Shown: positions 1 through 6,980 of the stretch, piece after piece
Layout of the letters: each line of letters begins with the position of its first letter
Numbering within the stretch: position 1 is the first letter of the stretch
Assembly (NCBI RefSeq): GCF_042678485.1
Contig: NZ_JBHTKR010000004.1
Span: forward strand, 310,001-374,000
DNA length: 64,000 nucleotides
Source of the DNA: Seohaeicola saemankumensis
GTDB taxonomy: Bacteria; Pseudomonadota; Alphaproteobacteria; Rhodobacterales; Rhodobacteraceae
Direction of reading: 5' to 3'
Translations under genes and position numbers: made by a program
Notes under the pieces: generated by a model
Told to the model about the DNA's origin: nothing
The model's input: only the letters and a program-made list of their open reading frames with translations
Database searches by the model: none

Positions 1-333
1 CAAACCCTTCAGCACAGAAACCGCACCAACGCGTGTCGCGAGATCCTGCACCGTGCCGGCGTGAACAAAGCGGCTCGCCAAAACGATTACCAGTTCAGCG
101 GATCCGTTCAGATTGCTCGGACAGGTCGCACCCAGTGACAAGGTCGCATTCTGCCAGACCTCGACCTTTGGCGGACCGTTCAGTGGGCCATAGTCGATAT
201 GAGGGACAGCGCCAGAGGTCCCGCAGGGAGGCCGCGGGCCGGAGCTTGCAGAAGAGCTTGCCGACATCAGCGAAAAGGTAACTGCAACCGCTGCAAGGAT
301 GTGAGCAGGGTTCAGCGTCAACCTGATAATCAA
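1..333 (-). CDS. Secreted protein of unknown function, C-terminus beyond the window edge
   Basis: An open minus-strand frame runs from a TTG at 333 to base 1 with no stop; an in-frame TGA lies just upstream at 349-351. The N-terminus reads as a signal peptide: an Arg, then a hydrophobic run (HILAAVAVTFSLMSA) and a Ser/Ala-rich cleavage region. The mature part is Pro/Gly-rich at first (GPRPPCGTSG) and then reads as folded sequence, with two Cys in the visible part. A second TTG at 321 is an alternative start, and the ribosome site is weak for both. I do not recognise the family. Because the gene leaves the window, its length and function cannot be judged. That it is a real gene is inferred from the signal peptide and the unbroken frame. 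Confidence 0.55.
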   Translation of the reverse strand, partial: MIIRLTLNPAHILAAVAVTFSLMSASSSASSGPRPPCGTSGAVPHIDYGPLNGPPKVEVWQNATLSLGATCPSNLNGSAELVIVLASRFVHAGTVQDLATRVGAVSVLKGL

Positions 334-574
334 CCCCGATCTGTTTTCTCATCTAGGTCAGACTAACAGGAATGCGGTGAGGCGTCAGCTATGCACTCGG
401 AACGCTGGCCTAGATTTTGTGCACGACCGTCAAGAATGCCCTGCCCGGTCCACGAAACACTGAGTTTCCGGGACATGTTCCATTCGAAGACTCTGCGTGG
501 CTCGGAAAAGTGATATTGTGGCAGAATATTGTCCAAGATTTTTCATGATACATTCCAACAGCAAGAGGCTTTCG

Positions 575-727
575 ATGCGACTGTTCCGGTGCTCTCAATG
601 TCACCACAAGTTGAGGTACGGTGCGAGGGTATGCAGTTTCTGTTGGGAGCGCACATCGCTCCTGAACCGCCGCTCCACGCCTTTTGTCGCGCTGGTGTTG
701 ATGCTTGTAGGTGCTTGGAAAATCTAG
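575..727 (+). CDS. Small zinc-ribbon protein with C-terminal membrane segment
   Basis: A 50-residue protein. Two CxxC pairs (C6/C9 and C20/C23) form a zinc-ribbon-like knuckle with basic residues between them. A hydrophobic stretch near residues 37-48 (FVALVLMLVGAW) looks like a membrane anchor. The longer frame from 497 has 26 residues without conservation features; the internal ATG at 575 has a purine-rich site (AAGAGG) upstream and puts the first cysteine at residue 6, so I chose it. Small zinc-ribbon membrane proteins of this shape occur in alphaproteobacteria, but no function is assigned. A short pseudogene fragment follows directly and the [FeFe]-hydrogenase lies 0.3 kb downstream; no link is shown. 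Confidence 0.5.
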   Translation: MRLFRCSQCHHKLRYGARVCSFCWERTSLLNRRSTPFVALVLMLVGAWKI

Positions 728-739
728 CACCACGCTTGG

Positions 740-836
740 GCCGCATTTCTTGCGTTGCGTGGCTGTGCATTCGCGCATCGAGGCGAGCTTGGCCCGTATG
801 CCCTTCACCGCAGAGCGCCTGAACAAACTTGCCTGA
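740..836 (+). pseudogene. C-terminal fragment of a GSU2403-type nucleotidyltransferase-fold gene (copy A)
   Basis: In the frame ending at TGA 834-836 the sequence reads LGPHF, then RIEASLARMPFTAERLNKLA and a stop. It matches the intact tail of copy B near 5.9 kb (LGPRW, ASLARMPLTAE, LNDLT) and the usual C-terminus of GSU2403-type nucleotidyltransferase-fold proteins. The nucleotide match with copy B runs from about 770 to 875 and includes the shared block GGCTCTCGTCGGCA just after the stop. There is no start and no upstream domain, so this is a decayed remnant. Family naming is from memory of the conserved C-terminal pattern. Confidence 0.55.
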
Positions 837-865
837 ATGGCTCTCGTCGGCACTGTTCTCCGATC

Positions 866-958
866 CTATCCGCGCGCGTAGATATCCTCATAGCGGATGA
901 TGTCATCTTCTCCCAGTTAGATGCTTGTCTGGACCTCGATCAGTGCCATCGGGACTGC
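866..958 (-). pseudogene. manC: C-terminal remnant of manC (mannose-1-phosphate guanylyltransferase / mannose-6-phosphate isomerase) with internal stop
   Basis: Read on the minus strand, the frame gives VPMALIEVQTSI, a TAA stop (917-919), then LGEDDIIRYEDIYARG and a TAG stop (866-868). LIEVQ(S/T)G.YLGEDDI(I/V)R.(E/Q)D.Y.R is the hallmark C-terminus of the cupin-type isomerase domain of ManC/CpsB. The Tyr that normally precedes LGEDD is replaced by the stop codon. Nothing upstream can be read as the rest of ManC. It is therefore an inactive relic, consistent with an older polysaccharide locus that was rearranged here. Confidence 0.65.
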
Positions 959-1038
959 ATTAAACTCCCCACGGATACCCATCTCCTGCCATCGCATTCG
1001 AAACCATATATGCTAAGGTTACGGGGAGGTGTCACTGC

Positions 1039-3111
1039 ATGATCATGCTTTCGGTCAATGGACGGCAAGTCGAACTCGATGAAGGCTCCAGCTTGCTGGA
1101 TGCGGCCAAGGCAGCAGGCGTCCATGTCCCCACCCTTTGTTATTATCCCGGTCTGCCGGCGCAAGCTGTATGCCGCATGTGCCTGGTGGAGGTTGAGGGC
1201 AATCAAAACCCTCAACCGGCTTGCAGAACCTTGGCGAAAGATGGCGATGTCGTTCAAACAGACACGGAGGCCTTGCAAACATTCAGGCGATCCAATGCGG
1301 AATGGCTGCTTGCGCGCCATCCAAATGACTGCATGCGCTGTGAGGTGAATGGTACCTGCCAGTTCCAGCGACTGGTGAATGAAAACCAGTGGGAGGAACG
1401 GTGGCCCAAGGTACCTTTGGGCCCCGCAGACTATCCACAAGAGCTGTCGACCGACCATACCTCGCCCAGTATCTGGCGCGATCTGTCGAAATGTATCGAG
1501 TGTGGCCTTTGCGCGGAAGTTTGTGGAGACGCCCGCCAGCATCTACATGTTATCGGCTTTGGCGAGAGGGGGTTCGATCGCCGCCCCGTGACCGTCTTTG
1601 ACGAGCCCTTGAGTGAGACCAATTGTATTTCCTGCGGTCAATGCACGCTGGTCTGTCCGGTTGGTGCTCTGATCGAAACCCCGCACTGGCATGACGTGCT
1701 GCACACGCTTGACTCGCGCCGACGGGTTTCTGTTGTCCAAGTTGCCCCCGCGACCCGTGTGGCCATAAGCGAAGAGTTCGGCTTGAAGCCCGGAACCGTT
1801 AGCACAGGCCGATTGATCAATGCGCTGCGGCAGCTTGGTTTCGACTATGTCTTCGACACGAACTTTGCTGCCGATCTCACGATCATGGAGGAAGGCTCCG
1901 AACTGCTGGCACGTGTTGAGGCCGCGACAAGACTCCCGCTGTTCACATCCTGCTGTCCAGGCTGGGTAAATTGGGTTGAGCTGAACCGACCCGATCTTCT
2001 GCCGAATTTGAGTACGACAAAGTCACCCCAACAAATGCACGGCGCAATCGCCAAGCGAAGCGCCTTCGCGCAGTCTCTGGGACCTGAATTTGCCGAGGGT
2101 AGAGCGGAGCCTTACGTCGTCAGCGTCATGCCCTGCACTGCCAAGAAGGACGAGGCCGTACGCCCCGGCATGGCGGGCGATGTGGATCACGTGCTCACGA
2201 CACGGGAGCTAGCCAGAATGATCCGATCCAGGGGGATTGCGTTTGGCGCGCTCTCCGAAGATGGCCAGTTTGACAGTCCGCTTGGAGAAAGCACGGGTGC
2301 GGCCCAGATCTTCGGTGCGTCTGGAGGCGTCATGGAAGCCATGGTGCGCACAGCTTCGCACCTCAAAGGGACAGAAGACGCGCCCTCTCTGGAGTGGGAG
2401 GTACTGCGAGGCGTCCGTGAGGGAATAAAAACAGCAACCATCCCAGGCATCGGCACTGTTGCCGTGTGTAACGGCATTGCTGCGGCTCAGCGCATGCTGG
2501 AGGAGGAAGAGTGGCGAGATGATTTCGTCGCCATTGAAGTCATGGCCTGCGTCGGCGGCTGTCTGGGGGGAGGTGGCGAACCGAAGTCCATGGATCCCGA
2601 CATTCTCCAAAAACGGGCAGAGGCGATTTACAGTATAGACGCGCAGGCGCCACGCCGCCGCTCCTACGAGAATGAGGATGTTCAGGCATTATACGCATCA
2701 GAGCTGGCCGCGCCGAATTCTCCCGCGGCAGAAGAATTGCTCCACACCCATTACGCTGCCAGGCACTCTGAGCGATCAATTCTGATGCGATTTCTTGACT
2801 CCGTGGATAGGCGGGACGGCGCTGCCGCCGCGAGGCTCTTTCATCCGGGCGGCGTTTGGTCCACCGCTTCTGCGTTTGGCGAGATCAAAGGTATTGAAGA
2901 AATCGAGGCGTTCATCAACTTCACCTTACCGCCACGGATGTATGGTGTGAACTATGCCAGGCACAAGATGGAGTCCGCATCGGACATCGATGACCTCACG
3001 GTTCTGACGCCTGACGGTAACCGCTGCAGCTTTCACCTGGAGCTTTGCGCTTTGGACGGCGGACGCAAATCAAGGATGGTAATCAAAAGTCTCACGCGCA
3101 GCTTGCTTTGA
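1039..3111 (+). CDS. [FeFe]-hydrogenase (M3-type) fused to a C-terminal SnoaL/NTF2-like domain
   Basis: A 690-residue iron-only hydrogenase, catalysing 2H+ + 2e- to H2 or the reverse. Domains in order: a [2Fe-2S] ferredoxin domain (C34, C45, C48, C62); a His-Cys [4Fe-4S] site (H94, C98, C101, C107); two [4Fe-4S] sites (C152/155/158/162 and C196/199/202/206); the H-domain with L1 TSCCPGW (303-309), L2 MPCTAKK (364-370) and L3 MACVGGC (502-508) followed by GGGEP; and a small-subunit-like tail (ELLHTHY, 566-572). Both L1 cysteines, the L2 Cys and the two L3 Cys are present, as are the MEE and KSPQQ segments of the proton path. About 115 extra C-terminal residues (FLDSVDRRDGAAAARLF, GIEEIEAFI) look SnoaL-like. 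The start at 1039 follows GGAGG by 9 bases. No hydE/F/G is in the window and no electron partner is adjacent. Confidence 0.9.
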   Translation: MIMLSVNGRQVELDEGSSLLDAAKAAGVHVPTLCYYPGLPAQAVCRMCLVEVEGNQNPQPACRTLAKDGDVVQTDTEALQTFRRSNAEWLLARHPNDCMRCEVNGTCQFQRLVNENQWEERWPKVPLGPADYPQELSTDHTSPSIWRDLSKCIECGLCAEVCGDARQHLHVIGFGERGFDRRPVTVFDEPLSETNCISCGQCTLVCPVGALIETPHWHDVLHTLDSRRRVSVVQVAPATRVAISEEFGLKPGTVSTGRLINALRQLGFDYVFDTNFAADLTIMEEGSELLARVEAATRLPLFTSCCPGWVNWVELNRPDLLPNLSTTKSPQQMHGAIAKRSAFAQSLGPEFAEGRAEPYVVSVMPCTAKKDEAVRPGMAGDVDHVLTTRELARMIRSRGIAFGALSEDGQFDSPLGESTGAAQIFGASGGVMEAMVRTASHLKGTEDAPSLEWEVLRGVREGIKTATIPGIGTVAVCNGIAAAQRMLEEEEWRDDFVAIEVMACVGGCLGGGGEPKSMDPDILQKRAEAIYSIDAQAPRRRSYENEDVQALYASELAAPNSPAAEELLHTHYAARHSERSILMRFLDSVDRRDGAAAARLFHPGGVWSTASAFGEIKGIEEIEAFINFTLPPRMYGVNYARHKMESASDIDDLTVLTPDGNRCSFHLELCALDGGRKSRMVIKSLTRSLL

Positions 3112-3138
3112 AGGTGTCGAGCATAGCTGTGTCCGTTG

Positions 3139-3237
3139 TCAGAGTTCATCGCCCCTGGCCGCGGCGCGGCAAAAGGCAACGATGATAAAAAGTGATAACA
3201 GAAAGTACACCATCAGTGCTGCTACGCCCAAGCTCAT
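3139..3237 (-). CDS. 32-residue single-pass membrane protein
   Basis: The minus-strand ATG at 3237 opens a 32-residue frame with one hydrophobic helix (VAALMVYFLLSLFIIVAF) and a short polar tail (CRAAARGDEL). Two purine-rich blocks (GAGAGG and AAAGG) lie just upstream of the ATG. The longer frame from 3345 adds 36 residues without membrane or motif features, so the short form is favoured. It sits convergent to the hydrogenase gene, 28 bases past its stop. Small proteins like this are often subunits or regulators of membrane complexes, but no partner can be named. The call rests only on the ribosome site and the clean helix. Confidence 0.4.
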   Translation of the reverse strand: MSLGVAALMVYFLLSLFIIVAFCRAAARGDEL

Positions 3238-3533
3238 TGCCTTTACCTCTCTCAAGCTTCCGGGGCTTCTTGGTCCCCTTCCGATCGCTCCAGTCGCAAG
3301 TTTCGCACTATGCGCGAAGCCTTTATGCGACCGTCCACCAGACATTCTTGAGGCCGTTTTTCAGGATGATTGAGGCAATTTTGAGGCGAGCCACCGACTT
3401 GAGGCTATTGTTGGGAGCATTGAGTCAGGGTGCCGTATTCGCAGGTATCGGACCGAAAGGATCAGAGGATCAAGAAAACTTCCTAGCGAAAAGCCTTCAA
3501 TCGCAACCACTCGGTGCCGAGACTACGATTCGA

Positions 3534-4595
3534 TTAATGCAGTTTCTCGTCAAATTCATTCAGCTCCACTGCCTCAGCATCCAGCGCTTCCACCAAAACC
3601 ACAGCAGGCGCGCCGGGGGTGAAAACAGTCTGGGCAGTAGGAGGGGTATCTTCTGCGCTGCGTTCCACCCGCAACTCGCGATAGGCTGTGTACATGCCGC
3701 TCGTTACGATCAGCACCATGCCCATAAAAGTGGTGTAGGGGGGTATTTCGCCCCAAAGCAGGTAACCTAGGATAGCCGCCAGAGGAAGGTAGCTATAGTC
3801 GAAGGGCGCAATCACGCTCGCACTGGCGATCTGATAAGCACGGGAGACAAGGGTATAGGCAACCGTTCCAATCGTTCCCAGCAAGGCTAGCATTGCAAGG
3901 CCATCGGCATTTGGTACTGGCCAGTTCATGCGCAAGTGGTTCAGCTCCGGAGTGATCACAATCACCTGCGTCACGGCAAACCCCAACGGAACGATCAGCA
4001 AACCCGAAAATGAAATCGTGTAGAGACCTATGACCAGCGATGTGTCCTGCTCTCCGATCTTGCGGACGATAATCTGGCTGATTGCATAAGTGAGGGCGCA
4101 TAAGAGCGGAAGAATTGAAATCCAGCCAAAATTTCCGCCTGTCGGGTTCATTGCGATGACAACTCCTGCAAACCCCACCAGCAGCGCAGCGATGCGGTGC
4201 AGCCCAATCTTTTCCTGCAGGAACACCGATGCAAGTGTCGCGGTCATCAGGGGGGCGGCGAAGAACAGCGTCGTGACTTCAGCCAGACCCATGAAAGGAA
4301 AGGCTGCATAGAACATCGCGAATCCGGAAGCGAAGAGCAGCGCCCGTGCCAGATACCAGGGCCAGAGCGGGGTTAGAATACGATGCGGTGCGCCCAACCA
4401 GAGGACAAGCGGTAGCAGCGTTATCAAGGCGACGATGGAGCGGACGAAGATAAGCATCCACACCGGGTAGATTGGCAACATGCCTTTCATCAGAATGTCC
4501 TGCCCGACAAACAGGACCATGCCGGCAATCACGCATGCAATCCCCTGAAGCGTGCGGGACAGCAGCGGTTCACCTGAATGTGTTGAGACAGTCAT
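3534..4595 (-). CDS. EamA/DMT-family membrane transporter
   Basis: A 353-residue protein of the drug/metabolite transporter superfamily with two EamA repeats and about ten hydrophobic segments between residues 13 and 300. Typical features are the central LCALTYAISQIIVRK segment and the second-repeat signature IASASVIAPFDYSYLPLAAI. The C-terminus carries about 50 extra polar, acidic residues (SAEDTPPTAQ to the end). Such proteins export amino acids, metabolites or drugs; the substrate cannot be read from sequence. It is convergent with the hydrogenase side and divergent from the hydratase gene at 4847. A second DMT protein lies at 42287. Confidence 0.85.
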   Translation of the reverse strand: MTVSTHSGEPLLSRTLQGIACVIAGMVLFVGQDILMKGMLPIYPVWMLIFVRSIVALITLLPLVLWLGAPHRILTPLWPWYLARALLFASGFAMFYAAFPFMGLAEVTTLFFAAPLMTATLASVFLQEKIGLHRIAALLVGFAGVVIAMNPTGGNFGWISILPLLCALTYAISQIIVRKIGEQDTSLVIGLYTISFSGLLIVPLGFAVTQVIVITPELNHLRMNWPVPNADGLAMLALLGTIGTVAYTLVSRAYQIASASVIAPFDYSYLPLAAILGYLLWGEIPPYTTFMGMVLIVTSGMYTAYRELRVERSAEDTPPTAQTVFTPGAPAVVLVEALDAEAVELNEFDEKLH

Positions 4596-4846
4596 GAGCG
4601 TAGCTTGCCCGTTTCAGGAGATTCCTCCCGTCACACAGCGACCCAAATGTCGGTTTCAATCAGGGTCCCATGACTAAGATCGCCGCTTCCGGAATTCGCT
4701 CATTCAAGCTCGGAGCAGTGACTGAATGTTGTGAACCGAGGCCGGTCAACTCAGGCCTCTCAGTTGCAGGTGGTGTTGATCCTGCAATGACCGTGAAATC
4801 CATGATAGGATTCATCTGGTGAGCGCAATGGGAAGAGGAAATCACC

Positions 4847-5653
4847 GTGTCAGAAGATACTGATCTTGTTGAGGATATGCTTCGCTCATTATCGCAGGGT
4901 CATCAGATCCCTCTTCTGACGTCCCGTCCAGGTGGATTGTCGATGTCGGAGGCCTATCGCCTCAGTGCACAGATCACTGACGCCCGCACGCGGCGAGGCG
5001 AGAAGCCCGTTGGTCGCAAGATCGGTTTCACGAACAAAACAATCTGGACCGATTTCAATGTCTCTGCCCCAATGTGTGGGACGATGTACGACAGTACCGT
5101 CAGGCCGTTGGATGGATCTTACCAGGTGGCCGCACGTCTCGAGCCGCGCATCGAGCCTGAAATCGCCTTTCGCCTTTCAGCGGTGCCTCAACCAGGCATG
5201 TCGCCCAAAGAGCTTATCGCGTGCGTCTCTGACGTCTGTGCCGGTTTCGAAATGGTGCAATCCTTTTTTGCCAACTGGGCGTTCCAAGCGGCCGACACAG
5301 TTGCTGCCTTCGGCCTGCACGGAGCGTTACTGCACGGGCCGCTGCATCCAGTGGCAGCGGCGGACCGAAAGGAGTGGGTCGCGCGATTGGCCGAGTTCCG
5401 CACAACACTTCACCGAAATGGGGAGGTTGTTGACGAAGGGCACGCCAGCAACGTTCTTGGTGGGGGTCCGCTTGTTGCTTTGGGTTATTTGGTAGACCTC
5501 ATTACGCGCGAGCCACAGATAGCGCCTCTTCTTGAGGGAGACATCATCACAACGGGCACCCTGACACGCGCATTACCCGTCGGGCCGGGTGAAACCTGGC
5601 ATGCCAGCTTTGATGGCCTGCCATTGGATCCGATCGAAGTCAGTCTGGTTTAG
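4847..5653 (+). CDS. 2-keto-4-pentenoate hydratase / 4-oxalocrotonate decarboxylase family protein
   Basis: A 268-residue member of the MhpD/DmpE/XylJ branch of the fumarylacetoacetate hydrolase fold. Family signs are GRKIGFTNK (residues 52-60), EPRIEPEIAF with its metal-binding acidic residues, the GFEMVQSFF segment, NVLGGGPLVAL and GDIITTGTL near the C-terminus. The length fits the family. Family members hydrate 2-hydroxypenta-2,4-dienoate or decarboxylate 4-oxalocrotonate in meta-cleavage of aromatic compounds. No other meta-cleavage gene is nearby, so the substrate is open. The GTG start at 4847 is preceded by AGAGGAAA. It is divergent from the DMT gene, which might export its substrate or product, but that is only an inference. 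Confidence 0.85.
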   Translation: MSEDTDLVEDMLRSLSQGHQIPLLTSRPGGLSMSEAYRLSAQITDARTRRGEKPVGRKIGFTNKTIWTDFNVSAPMCGTMYDSTVRPLDGSYQVAARLEPRIEPEIAFRLSAVPQPGMSPKELIACVSDVCAGFEMVQSFFANWAFQAADTVAAFGLHGALLHGPLHPVAAADRKEWVARLAEFRTTLHRNGEVVDEGHASNVLGGGPLVALGYLVDLITREPQIAPLLEGDIITTGTLTRALPVGPGETWHASFDGLPLDPIEVSLV

Positions 5654-5798
5654 GCCTCTTGTGCCCCAGGTTCCGTTTGCGCGGCCCCTCGCTGAAACAC
5701 CACCGATACCCTGCTCAGCACATCTGTGGGTTCAGAGTGAAGAACCGGGAGAGTAGTTCATCCTGCGGTCGCTTGGTCATCTCTTTCTCCGGCTTAAC

Positions 5799-5977
5799 AT
5801 GCAGTCAATGGCGCGGCAGGCCGCGTTCCTTATTGAAATTCTTGCCAAGGATCGACCGGAGGAACTGCATGAAGCCTATGACGATGCTCTGGCGCTGGGA
5901 CCACGTTGGCGTGCGAGCATGCAAGCGAGCCTGGCCCGAATGCCTCTCACGGCAGAAGTCTGAACGACCTTACTTGA
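5799..5977 (+). pseudogene. Frameshifted C-terminal fragment of a GSU2403-type nucleotidyltransferase-fold gene (copy B)
   Basis: The frame from ATG 5799 reads QAAFLIEILAKDRPEEL, EAYDDALALGPRW, QASLARMPLTAE and stops at 5963. Copy A has GAGCGCCTGAAC where this copy has GAAGTCTGAAC, so one base is missing here. Restoring it would give the normal ending LNDLT and a stop at 5975-5977. The fragment lacks the nucleotidyltransferase core and starts inside the usual C-terminal helical region. The 54-residue frame might still be translated, but it reads best as a relic. A third piece of the same family at 10578-10724 ends at exactly the same residues (QAAFL) where this one begins. Confidence 0.55.
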
Positions 5978-6467
5978 ACGGCTCTCGTCGGCATTTTTTC
6001 CGCAATCCCTTCCGCCCGAAAGAGGCGAAGGCCCTGAGGGATCTTATCCTGCATCCGAGTCGCGACAGGGCAGGAATATGGCAGGGCTCGGAAGAACACG
6101 CAAAAAACAGCGTCTTAGATCGAGAAGGACAGCGGGTCAGAGCGTGGCGCCGCATTATCCTTTGATCCAGCCTTTTGGCGACAGGATCAGGTGCTGTATC
6201 AAGGAGCGACAGTACGCTGCCTCTACAACTGCCATCACATGCGCTCTACTTGGGAATTGACTAATGAGTTCACACACCCGCAACAACTACATCAATTTAT
6301 GGCCGACAAAGCGTAACGCCCAACTGATGGAAACCGACCACTGTTTCGCTTAGGTGAACAAAAACTTCGTATTGTTTTGAATTATGAAATAAAATTGTGG
6401 CATTTTCGTGGTATCGTTATCGAGCCTCGCACTGTAGCGATGCGCTAATTTATTATTAGGGGGAAAC
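5978..6467. other. Gene-poor stretch, 490 bases
   Basis: No convincing coding frame on either strand. The last 120 bases are AT-rich and probably hold the promoter of the secreted-protein gene at 6468, whose ATG follows an excellent ribosome site (AGGGGGAAAC). The earlier part may be remnant DNA linked to the adjacent pseudogene, but I could not identify a parent gene. Confidence 0.4.
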
Positions 6468-6752
6468 ATGAAGACTCTACATGAAATTTCTTTTGTCGCA
6501 CTGGCAGCAATGACATTGACAGTTGCGACGCCCGCTTTGGCGGAAGACGGCGGTGATCCGGTATGTATTTTTATAACAACGGATTGCCCTCCCAATGACG
6601 AGGGTCCGGTCAAGGGTAACAATGGATGGGGCAACGGCGACCAACCCGCTCCGGGCGGATCGTTTCCAAACAACAACGCTGAGAACAACAGCGGCTCTGC
6701 CACCAACTTCCCCCCCGCTGTCGCAGGCAAAGGCCCTTTCGCTCCCGACTGA
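6468..6752 (+). CDS. Small secreted Asn/Gly/Pro-rich protein
   Basis: A 94-residue protein with a clear Sec signal peptide (MKTLHEISFVALAAMTLTVA), likely cut after ATPALA at residue 25. The mature part has two cysteines close together (VCIFITTDCPPNDE) that could form a disulfide, followed by a low-complexity segment rich in Asn, Gly and Pro (GNNGWGNGDQPAPGG, FPNNNAENNSG). The ribosome site AGGGGGAAAC directly before the ATG is strong, and a hairpin lies 20 bases after the stop, so it looks like a single-gene unit. No family recognised; a surface or periplasmic role follows only from the signal peptide. Confidence 0.6.
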   Translation: MKTLHEISFVALAAMTLTVATPALAEDGGDPVCIFITTDCPPNDEGPVKGNNGWGNGDQPAPGGSFPNNNAENNSGSATNFPPAVAGKGPFAPD

Positions 6753-6773
6753 CAGTCGCTCAGCGCTGATGAC

Positions 6774-6796
6774 GGGGCGGCTGCAGAAGTCGCCCC
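6774..6796 (+). terminator. Putative hairpin terminator after the small secreted protein
   Basis: GGGGCG (6774-6779) pairs with CGCCCC (6791-6796), extended by one G-T pair, with a 9-base loop. It is followed by a T-containing but imperfect tract (TACTTATCTCTT). Confidence 0.45.
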
Positions 6797-6980
6797 TACT
6801 TATCTCTTGACGACTTGTCTGTCAGCAGATGGACCGACCCGTCCAGTTTGTGAGGCGACTTTACCTGAGGGTAGCGTGGCAAGACAGTCCCACTCTGTTT
6901 CACCACAATGCCAATACCCGTGTTGCGAAACGCGTATGAGGCCTGTCTTGAGCCGCGCAGTAGGGTCGGGCTCGCATTGA

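Noticed and set aside
900..1038. Search for an FNR-type site (TTGAT-N4-ATCAA) before the hydrogenase
   Set aside because: No match was found; oxygen control by FnrL cannot be claimed from this sequence.
940..1542. A 200-residue minus-strand frame at the hydrogenase start
   Set aside because: It is antisense to the ferredoxin domain of the hydrogenase; only the manC tail in a different frame is convincing.
1039..3111. NuoG or formate dehydrogenase identity for the hydrogenase gene
   Set aside because: The N-terminal clusters are shared with NuoG, but the L1, L2 and L3 H-cluster motifs are specific to [FeFe]-hydrogenases.
3192..3770. A 192-residue plus-strand frame before the DMT gene
   Set aside because: No ribosome site, no motif, and the second half is antisense to the DMT C-terminus.
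5654..5798. Possible insertion-sequence remnant downstream of the hydratase gene
   Set aside because: No transposase motif or terminal inverted repeat could be read on either strand.
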